7,340 bases of DNA. Source: an uncultured Actinomycetes bacterium. GTDB lineage: Bacteria; Actinomycetota; Actinomycetes; Nanopelagicales; Nanopelagicaceae. The position numbers and the translations under genes are program-made. The stretch covers positions 1 through 7,340 of the forward strand of contig CAIXPV010000096.1 in assembly GCA_903921405.1 (NCBI GenBank), written 5' to 3'. Positions 1-5,313 of the stretch are shown here, piece by piece. The stretch's first letter is position 1; each line of letters starts with the position of its first letter. The notes under the pieces were generated by a model. It was given only the letters and a program-made list of their open reading frames with translations. It searched no databases and had not been told where the DNA came from.

Positions 1-194
1 CCAAGTGCGATCAAAGCGTAGAGAACGCCGTTACTTAAGCCGATGATTGAGGCTTGAAAGAACTGCGAAGGTGACTTAACAAAGTTAATTCCAAGCCAGA
101 ACAAGATACCAAATGTTGCAACGGTACTTAGTGCCCGCTCAAAATAACGTCTGCGAAGCTGTCGGGCTTGATAACCGCCGGTTATTAGTGACAC
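1..194 (-). CDS. livH: Branched-chain amino acid ABC transporter permease, LivH-type (N-terminal fragment)
   Basis: This is the 5' end of a gene cut by the left edge; 64 codons are visible. The reading frame begins at a GTG (192-194) and stays open to base 1. It encodes a short basic segment (residues 9-20, rich in Arg), a hydrophobic helix at about residues 22-39 (LSTVATFGILFWLGINFV), and the start of a second helix containing FFQASIIGLSNGVLYALIALG. That last motif is typical of LivH-family inner-membrane permeases, which form the channel with LivM and are driven by LivG/LivF. The GTG is preferred because AGGAG (202-206) lies 7 bases upstream. An ATG two bases further out (196-198) is in another frame and meets a stop after 19 codons. 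The gene follows a Liv-type binding-protein gene, as expected for such an operon. The substrate is inferred from family and neighbour; the rest of the operon should lie to the left. Confidence 0.85.
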   Translation of the reverse strand, partial: MSLITGGYQARQLRRRYFERALSTVATFGILFWLGINFVKSPSQFFQASIIGLSNGVLYALIAL

Positions 195-201
195 GCATTC
201 A

Positions 202-206
202 CTCCT
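202..206 (-). promoter_or_regulatory. Ribosome binding site of the LivH-type permease
   Basis: The minus strand reads AGGAG, 7 bases before the GTG at 192-194. It decides the start, because the overlapping out-of-frame ATG at 196-198 would be only 3 bases from it and leads to a stop after 19 codons. Confidence 0.75.
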
Positions 207-217
207 AAATTTATTCT

Positions 218-242
218 TGCATTAAAAAATGATTGTAATGCA
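218..242. repeat. 7-bp inverted repeat upstream of the permease, overlapping a possible -10 box
   Basis: TGCATTA (218-224) is repeated in inverted orientation as TAATGCA (236-242), separated by 11 AT-rich bases. On the minus strand the right arm overlaps TACAAT (232-237), which resembles a -10 box. TTCACT (256-261) lies 18 bases further upstream as a weak -35. The dyad could be an operator for an internal promoter of the permease genes, or a small hairpin in the leader. Arms and spacing are read directly; any regulatory role is inference, and short dyads are frequent in AT-rich DNA. Confidence 0.35.
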
Positions 243-255
243 CTTGCGAACTAAT

Positions 256-291
256 AGTGAAGGAGTGGGACTTAAGTCCCACTCCTTCACT
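256..291. terminator. Perfect 36-base palindrome: intercistronic hairpin, likely terminator or mRNA 3'-end stabiliser
   Basis: The sequence is its own reverse complement over all 36 bases. In RNA it would form a 16-bp stem (AGTGAAGGAGTGGGAC with its complement) closed by a UUAA loop. It starts 25 bases after the stop codon of the binding-protein gene and ends 61 bases before the permease start. On the minus strand it is followed only by ATTAG, so the usual run of U is missing. A strong canonical intrinsic terminator is therefore not shown. Hairpins at this place in binding-protein-dependent transport operons commonly let the binding protein be made in excess over the membrane subunits, through partial termination or protection of the upstream mRNA. 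Being symmetric, it could act on either strand. Confidence 0.6.
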
Positions 292-316
292 TATTTAATG
301 TAAACCGTTGCTTGGA

Positions 317-1585
317 CTACTTGACAGTCCATGCCTTTACGGTTGTCTCTTGTCCACCCTTGACTACCTCAATGGTGATGTCCTTAGCCAATGTGTCACC
401 TGAAAGTGTGCTGATTGTCAGCGCCTTTCCGAGTACAGACTGTGCTGCAGGAATTGTGATTCCAGAGCCAGAGAAGATTGCATTGGTCAGACCCTTACGA
501 GTTCCATCTGACTTTGCAAGAGCTGCCAAGATAACCTGGACTGCTGCAACGCCGTAGATAGGGTATGAACCGATTGGATCCTTCTTGTATTCAGCCTTGT
601 AAGCCTTAACAAACTTTGCGCCTGCTCCATTTGGAGCGTTCTTCAATAGGAGCTCAGTTGAAAGACCGGCAAATGATAGGTAAGCACCATCTGCTTCTGG
701 CATTGAGTTAAAGTCTGGGTAACCAGTAAATCCATCTGGTGCCATAACCTTTACAACAGTGTTATTGCCAAGGACCTTGAACTTGTCCTTCATCAACTGT
801 CCACCGTTATTATCAAAGATTCCAGCGATGTAAACCATATCTGGCTTCAATGCTGCGATCTTTGTGAACATAGCTTCGTATGAAGACTGCTTTGCATCCC
901 AGCCTTCGCCGTATGCGCCACTTGATAGAACGTTAAGGCCAATCTTCTTAGCTTCAGTTGTGAATGCCTGACCAACACCCTGACCGTAAGTCTGGGTATC
1001 GTTTAGAACATAAACACTCTTGATGCCGATTGACTTTGCGAACTGTGCAGCTGCAGATCCCTGAATATCATCAGTTGTGCATACACGTGCATAGTTGCGG
1101 ATGCCCTTTGGATAGTAAACATCAGGCTCGCCTGGGTTCCATACCTTGGTTAGACCAGGGTTTGTGTTGGCATTTGAAATCATTGTCATAGCTCCACCTG
1201 GAGCCTGGTTAAGAATTGGAACAATGATCTTTGCGCAACCTGAGTTATATGTACCCATAACGGCAACTTCACTCTTGTTGGCTACGTGTGCTTGTGCATT
1301 TGCTGCGCACTTTGCATCATCCCAGCCACCCTTAGCTGCTGTTGCATCGTCATAAATCTTTAGCTTGACAGTGTACTTACCAGCCTTGTATTTAATCTGC
1401 TTCAAGTACAAAGCGATAGCCTTGTTAGTTGAATCATTTGAATCGAATGATGAACCCTGTAGAGGTAGATCAGTTGAAATAGTAAGAACTGTTGCAGCGT
1501 TAGTTGCTGCAGGTACTGCTACTAGTCCTGCAACTACCATTACGGCAGAGGCAATGAAACTAATCGCGCGAAAACGCTTTTTCAT
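317..1585 (-). CDS. Branched-chain amino acid-type ABC transporter substrate-binding protein (LivJ/LivK family)
   Basis: This 422-residue protein of the type I periplasmic-binding fold (Peripla_BP_6 / LivJ-LivK family) captures the solute outside the membrane and delivers it to LivH/LivM-type permeases. A basic start (MKKRFR), a hydrophobic segment at residues 8-25 and a small-residue site (PAATNAA, 25-31) form a Sec signal peptide. No cysteine lies near the cleavage site, so it does not look like a lipoprotein. The mature part opens with VLTISTDLPLQGSS (33-46). The family-typical motif GTYNSGCAK is at 111-119, and Cys93 and Cys117 are placed to form the small disulfide known in LivJ. The ATG has AGGAAAGG (1592-1599) ending 6 bases upstream. 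The permease gene follows downstream across a hairpin. Branched-chain amino acids are the default substrate, but family members also bind other amino acids, amides or urea, so specificity is not proven. The length is within the family's usual range and the frame is intact. Confidence 0.9.
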   Translation of the reverse strand: MKKRFRAISFIASAVMVVAGLVAVPAATNAATVLTISTDLPLQGSSFDSNDSTNKAIALYLKQIKYKAGKYTVKLKIYDDATAAKGGWDDAKCAANAQAHVANKSEVAVMGTYNSGCAKIIVPILNQAPGGAMTMISNANTNPGLTKVWNPGEPDVYYPKGIRNYARVCTTDDIQGSAAAQFAKSIGIKSVYVLNDTQTYGQGVGQAFTTEAKKIGLNVLSSGAYGEGWDAKQSSYEAMFTKIAALKPDMVYIAGIFDNNGGQLMKDKFKVLGNNTVVKVMAPDGFTGYPDFNSMPEADGAYLSFAGLSTELLLKNAPNGAGAKFVKAYKAEYKKDPIGSYPIYGVAAVQVILAALAKSDGTRKGLTNAIFSGSGITIPAAQSVLGKALTISTLSGDTLAKDITIEVVKGGQETTVKAWTVK

Positions 1586-1591
1586 GTATTA

Positions 1592-1621
1592 CCTTTCCTG
1601 TACTTTTCGTCCCGGGACAGG
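1592..1621 (-). promoter_or_regulatory. Leader of the binding-protein gene: RBS with potentially pairing upstream bases
   Basis: The purine-rich AGGAAAGG (1592-1599) is the ribosome binding site of the binding-protein gene. Its edge is part of ACAGG (minus strand, 1597-1601), which is complementary to CCTGT (1617-1621). Between them lies the self-complementary GTCCCGGGAC (1609-1618, overlapping the CCTGT arm). An alternative 5-bp pairing, TTCCT with AGGAA, is also possible. The leader could therefore fold over its own ribosome binding site. The pairings are short and not compelling without a folding calculation. I could not identify a convincing promoter in the 124-base gap; TATAAC near its upstream end lacks a good -35 partner. 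Confidence 0.3.
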
Positions 1622-1709
1622 GAGGAACCGAGGGTAATGGCTTGGGCGCTGGCTTATCAAGGCTAAAAGTGATGAAAAAGGTTGCAGTTTCGTTATAGAG
1701 AGCAAGTGC

Positions 1710-2285
1710 TCAGTGCTCAGGTACGGCATCCGGACTGATAACGGCCTCTGCTACCTGCTTCATGGTTAATCGGCGGTCCATGGCTGCACGTTGAATCCAT
1801 GAAAACGCCTCTGGCTCTGGCAGATTGAGCGCTTTCATGAGAATCCCCTTGGCGCGATCAATTAATTTACGGGTCTCAAGCCGGTCATGAAGATCGGTAA
1901 CTTCATCGGCAAGTGATCTCATCTGCAAATGTCTGCTGATTGCAATTTCAATGGCCGGAACTAAATCTGAAATCGTAAATGGTTTAACAACATATGCCAT
2001 GACTCCGGCGTCTCGGGCTCTATCGATCAACTCTTTTTGAGAAAAAGCAGTCAGCATGAGGACTGGAGCTAATGAAATTATCTTCTCGGCCGCTGAAATT
2101 CCATCCATAACTGGCATCTTTACATCCAGAATTGCAAGATCGGGTTTATGTAGATTCGCTAAATCCACAGCTTCTTGACCATTAGTTGCCTCAGCGACGA
2201 CTTCATAGCCAGCACCTTGAAGCATCTCAACTAAATCCATGCGGATAAGTGCCTCGTCCTCGGCAACGAGAATACGAATGCTCAT
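1710..2285 (-). CDS. pdtaR: Receiver-ANTAR response regulator, PdtaR-like transcription antiterminator
   Basis: This 191-residue cytoplasmic regulator has two domains. The receiver (about residues 3-118) has the acidic pair Glu9-Asp10, the phosphorylation site Asp54 in LDVKMP, Thr79 and Lys101 in KPF, so all key residues are present. A helical linker (119-137) leads into an ANTAR RNA-binding domain (about 137-183) containing ETRKLIDRAKGILM and WIQRAAMDRRLTMKQVAE. It matches my memory of Mycobacterium tuberculosis PdtaR (Rv1626) almost motif for motif. ANTAR proteins bind paired hairpins with hexanucleotide loops in nascent RNA and block termination, or act on translation, when the receiver is phosphorylated. 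PdtaR's partner is the histidine kinase PdtaS; no kinase is encoded here. AAAGGA (2296-2301) is 10 bases before the ATG. The gene lies 38 bases after a tRNA and before the amino acid transporter. I did not find a convincing twin-hairpin ANTAR target in the window, so its RNA targets remain unknown. Confidence 0.93.
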   Translation of the reverse strand: MSIRILVAEDEALIRMDLVEMLQGAGYEVVAEATNGQEAVDLANLHKPDLAILDVKMPVMDGISAAEKIISLAPVLMLTAFSQKELIDRARDAGVMAYVVKPFTISDLVPAIEIAISRHLQMRSLADEVTDLHDRLETRKLIDRAKGILMKALNLPEPEAFSWIQRAAMDRRLTMKQVAEAVISPDAVPEH

Positions 2286-2323
2286 ATCGAATTCATCCTT
2301 TCCGGATGTAGCAGTAGCTAATG

Positions 2324-2396
2324 TGCCCCGAGTCGGATTCGAACCGACACTGTGCAGTGTTTGAGACTGCCCTCTCTACCGTTGGAGTACCGAGGC
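2324..2396 (-). tRNA. tRNA-Leu (anticodon CAA), with a short class I-type variable loop
   Basis: The minus strand from 2396 to 2324 folds into a complete 73-nt cloverleaf. The acceptor GCCTCGG pairs with TCGGGGC with two wobbles (a U-G and a G-U) and discriminator A. The D arm has a 3-bp stem CTC/GAG with the GG pair in the loop. The anticodon stem is a perfect GCAGT/ACTGC with loop CTCAAAC, giving anticodon CAA at 2361-2363 after the invariant U. The T arm is a perfect GTCGG/CCGAC with loop TTCGAAT. CAA reads the leucine codon UUG. The variable region is only 5 nt (2349-2353), whereas bacterial tRNA-Leu normally carries a long extra arm. The 3-bp D stem and the GGTAGA loop fit leucine tRNAs, although TA before the D stem is more class I-like. 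The CCA end is not encoded. The gene lies 13 bases after pyk and 38 before the regulator, with no clear promoter or terminator of its own. Confidence 0.9.
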
Positions 2397-2409
2397 TTAC
2401 CGGAGAATC

Positions 2410-3849
2410 TTAGCGGTAGGCAGGGGCGGCGCCACCAACGGCATCTCCCACAACGTGAACGCGCATCGCATTGGTTGAGCCTGGAATTCCGGGAGGTGAA
2501 CCAGCGACAATCATGACGTTATCGCCAACATGGGCACGTTCTGAGTCGATGAGGACCGAATCGACCAACTTAACCATTTCATCAGTTGCACCAACGATTG
2601 GAGTTAACATCGATTCAACACCCCATGAGAGTGCAAGGCGGTTATACGTTCCAATTTCTGGTGTCATTGCAAGAATTGGAATTGGTGAACGAAGTCGCGA
2701 CATGCGGCGCGCAGAGTCACCGCTCTGAGTAAATGCAACTAGGTATTTGGCGCCAACAATTGCGCCGACTTCAGTAGCAGCTTTAGTGATTGCTCCGCCC
2801 TTAGTGCGTGGCGCAGTTTTGATAGGACGGATTCGATCTAATCCGCCTTCCTCAGTCTTTTGAATAATGCGTGCCATAGTTTCAACTGCTTCAATGGCAA
2901 ACTCTCCGACGCTAGTTTCCCCCGAGAGCATGAGCGCATCTGCGCCATCTAGTACTGCATTGGCGCAGTCGGTTGCTTCAGCGCGAGTAGGACGTGAATT
3001 AGTAATCATAGAATCAAGCATCTGCGTTGCAACGATTACTGGCTTAGCCATATCTCTTGCCAGCTCAACACAAAGTTTTTGTACTAGTGGTACATCTTCA
3101 ATCGGAAGCTCAACACCTAAGTCTCCACGTGCAACCATGATGCCATCAAATGCATCAACGATTTCTGCAATATTTGCAACTGCTTGTGGCTTTTCAATCT
3201 TTGCAATGACCGGAAGGCGGATTCCTTCTTCATCCATAATCTTATGAACATCTTTGATATCGGCGGCGTCTCGAACAAATGACAGTGCAATGAAATCAGC
3301 ACCGGCTCGCAATCCCCAGCGAAGATCTTGAATATCTTTCTCAGACATCGCAGGAACAGAGACTGCAACTCCTGGCAGATTGATTCCCTTGTTATTACTC
3401 ACAGCCCCTGGCTCAATAACAATAGTTACAACGTCATTTCCTTTAACTTCTAAAACCTCAACGGTAACTTTTCCATCATCGATCAAAATACGATCTCCGG
3501 GCTTGCAATCTCCGGGTAGACCTTTATAAGTAGTACCAACGCGCTCTTTTGTGCCTTCAACGTCATCGGTAGTAATAGTAAAAATATCTCCGCGTGCTAA
3601 GTCATGCGGACCAGCGACAAAGCGAGCCAAACGAATCTTTGGTCCTTGTAGATCAACTAAAATTGCAACTGGTCGCCCAGCTGCTTTCGCCGCAGCCCGG
3701 ACCTGATCTAATCGAGCTTGGTGCTCTTCATAAGAGCCATGTGAAAGGTTCAATCGCGCCATATTCATGCCCGCATCAATGAGCTCCTTGACCTTTTCAG
3801 GTGTTTCTACTGCAGGACCCATCGTGCACACAATCTTCGCTCTACGCAT
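2410..3849 (-). CDS. pyk: Pyruvate kinase
   Basis: This 479-residue enzyme converts phosphoenolpyruvate and ADP to pyruvate and ATP in the last step of glycolysis; members are normally cytosolic homotetramers. The N-terminal half opens with MRRAKIVCTMGPA and carries ARLNLSHG (31-38, with Arg32, Asn34 and Ser36). A B domain spans roughly residues 73-165. The catalytic barrel motif IAKIEKPQAV (215-224) holds Lys217 and Glu219, with Asp243 in ARGDLG. A C-terminal domain, where effectors bind in relatives, covers about 345-479. The motif DLQGPKIRL (66-74) replaces the DTKGPEIRT of K+-dependent enzymes, including Lys71 at the position of muscle Glu117. This is the known signature of K+-independent pyruvate kinases. 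The length is normal and there is no sign of damage. The ATG lies 9 bases after the gltD stop, and AAGG (3857-3860), 7 bases upstream, overlaps that stop, so translational coupling with gltBD is likely. Confidence 0.97.
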   Translation of the reverse strand: MRRAKIVCTMGPAVETPEKVKELIDAGMNMARLNLSHGSYEEHQARLDQVRAAAKAAGRPVAILVDLQGPKIRLARFVAGPHDLARGDIFTITTDDVEGTKERVGTTYKGLPGDCKPGDRILIDDGKVTVEVLEVKGNDVVTIVIEPGAVSNNKGINLPGVAVSVPAMSEKDIQDLRWGLRAGADFIALSFVRDAADIKDVHKIMDEEGIRLPVIAKIEKPQAVANIAEIVDAFDGIMVARGDLGVELPIEDVPLVQKLCVELARDMAKPVIVATQMLDSMITNSRPTRAEATDCANAVLDGADALMLSGETSVGEFAIEAVETMARIIQKTEEGGLDRIRPIKTAPRTKGGAITKAATEVGAIVGAKYLVAFTQSGDSARRMSRLRSPIPILAMTPEIGTYNRLALSWGVESMLTPIVGATDEMVKLVDSVLIDSERAHVGDNVMIVAGSPPGIPGSTNAMRVHVVGDAVGGAAPAYR

Positions 3850-3858
3850 GAGACAACC

Positions 3859-5313
3859 TTAAACCATCAATTGACGGGTAGTGGGTTCAATAGGCGATGG
3901 CAGTTGCGTATCGCCTGTGAGATATTTATCAACGGCAGATGCCGCACTTCGACCTTCTGCAATTGCCCACACGATTAAGGACTGTCCACGCCCTGCATCT
4001 CCGGTGACAAATACTCCATCTTCATTCGCAGCAAAATCGGCGTCGCGCTGTATATTTCCGCGTTCATCGAGATTGACCTCTAGCTGGTTTAAGAGTTCAG
4101 AGCGCTCTGGACCCGTAAATCCCATCGCCAAGAAGACAAAATCTGCAGGAATCTCTTTTTCAGTTCCTGGAACTGATTCAAACTTTCCATTAACAAAAAT
4201 AGTTTCAACTATTTTTAATGCCCGAAGATTTCCATGTGAGTCGCCAAGAAATTCTTCGGTACTTACAGAGAAGATTCGATTATCTTTTTCTTCATGTGCG
4301 CTAGAGACTCTGTAGATCATCGGATACGTTGGCCATGGCTGTGATGAAGGACGTTCTTCAGTTGGGCGTGGCATGATTTCTAGCTGAGTAATACTTGCAG
4401 CACCTTGGCGAATTGATGTTCCCAAACAATCTGCACCAGTATCTCCGCCACCCAAAATTACAACATGCTTGCCCTCAACATTGATTCCAGGCACTTCAAC
4501 TTCACCGAGAGCTTGTTTATTGCCCCATGGTAAAAACTCCATAGCTTGGTAAACGCCTTTGAGCTCACGCCCCTTTATCGGCAAATCACGCCATTGCGTT
4601 GCTCCGATAGCCAAAACAATCGCGTCGTATTTTTTTCGAAGCGCCGACCCGGTGAGCTCTCCCCCAACGTCAACACCTGGGCGAAAACGCGTGCCTTCTT
4701 TCTCCATCTGTTCTAAGCGTCGATCTAAAATATGTTTCTCCATCTTAAACTCAGGAATTCCATATCGCATGAGTCCACCGATTTTATCTGCACGTTCATA
4801 GACAACGACAGTATGACCGGCGCGCGTTAACTGCTGGGCTGCGGCAAGCCCGGCTGGTCCAGAGCCAATCACAGCGACCGTCTTTCCGGTTAAACGATCT
4901 GGTGCTAAAGGTTTTACATCGCCAGAAGCGAAGGCTTCTTCAATTGTGCGCAGTTCGACTTGCTTAATAGTTACCGCATCACGATTGATTCCAACAACAC
5001 AGGCGGTCTCGCACGGTGCAGGGCATAGGCGACCAGTGAACTCTGGAAAGTTATTAGTTGCATGCAAGCGATTGATTGCCTCATGTGTGTCCCCGCGCCA
5101 GATTAAATCGTTCCACTCCGGAATTAAATTTCCCAGAGGGCAGCCGTTGTGGCAGAAAGGTATTCCACAATCCATGCATCGCCCAGCCTGTTTTTGTAAG
5201 TGTTCAAAGCTCTGAGGCTCATAGACTTCGCGCCAATCTTGAATGCGAACATCTACTGGTCGCCGAGTTGGCATTTCACGTGGTGTTGTAATAAAACCCT
5301 TTGGATCAGCCAT
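3859..5313 (-). CDS. gltD: Glutamate synthase (NADPH) small subunit
   Basis: This 484-residue flavoprotein passes electrons from NADPH through FAD and iron-sulfur clusters to the large subunit GltB, which forms glutamate from glutamine and 2-oxoglutarate. The N-terminal region has the low-potential 4Fe-4S cysteines: Cys46, 49, 54 and 58 in CMDCGIPFCHNGC, and Cys97, 101 and 105 in CPAPCETAC. An FAD-binding Rossmann motif, VIGSGPAGLAAA, follows from about residue 148. GGGDTGADC marks the NADPH-binding insert, and GVFVTGDAGRGQSLIVWAIAEGR near the C-terminus is the usual FAD-contacting segment. An in-frame TTG at 5320-5322 would add three residues, but GGAGG abuts it; the same GGAGG is 9 bases before the ATG at 5311-5313, so that ATG is chosen. 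The start overlaps the gltB stop by 8 bases, a sign of coupled translation of the two subunits. Length and motifs are normal. Confidence 0.97.
   Translation of the reverse strand: MADPKGFITTPREMPTRRPVDVRIQDWREVYEPQSFEHLQKQAGRCMDCGIPFCHNGCPLGNLIPEWNDLIWRGDTHEAINRLHATNNFPEFTGRLCPAPCETACVVGINRDAVTIKQVELRTIEEAFASGDVKPLAPDRLTGKTVAVIGSGPAGLAAAQQLTRAGHTVVVYERADKIGGLMRYGIPEFKMEKHILDRRLEQMEKEGTRFRPGVDVGGELTGSALRKKYDAIVLAIGATQWRDLPIKGRELKGVYQAMEFLPWGNKQALGEVEVPGINVEGKHVVILGGGDTGADCLGTSIRQGAASITQLEIMPRPTEERPSSQPWPTYPMIYRVSSAHEEKDNRIFSVSTEEFLGDSHGNLRALKIVETIFVNGKFESVPGTEKEIPADFVFLAMGFTGPERSELLNQLEVNLDERGNIQRDADFAANEDGVFVTGDAGRGQSLIVWAIAEGRSAASAVDKYLTGDTQLPSPIEPTTRQLMV

Noticed and set aside
139..198. ATG at 196-198 as the start of the permease or a separate small protein
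   Set aside because: It is out of frame with the hydrophobic permease sequence and meets a TGA after 19 codons. The GTG at 192-194 has the better-spaced ribosome binding site.
1705..1718. Tandem 7-base repeat AGTGCTC x2 across the regulator's stop codon, with a small GAGC/GCTC hairpin
   Set aside because: It is only two copies of a short word and a 4-bp stem without a U-run; this is compatible with chance and too weak to call a terminator or operator.
2286..2323. Hairpin TAGC-TACT-GCTA between the tRNA and the regulator as a terminator or ANTAR target
   Set aside because: The stem is 4 bp with a tetraloop, has no U-run, and lacks the hexaloop with A1 and G4 expected of ANTAR targets.
2397..2440. 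Promoter for the tRNA overlapping the end of pyk (TAAGAT)
   Set aside because: Only a 4-of-6 match to a -10 box and no recognisable -35 at the right distance.
3117..3368. An 83-codon minus-strand open frame inside pyk
   Set aside because: It is an alternative frame of the pyk coding sequence with no recognisable domain.
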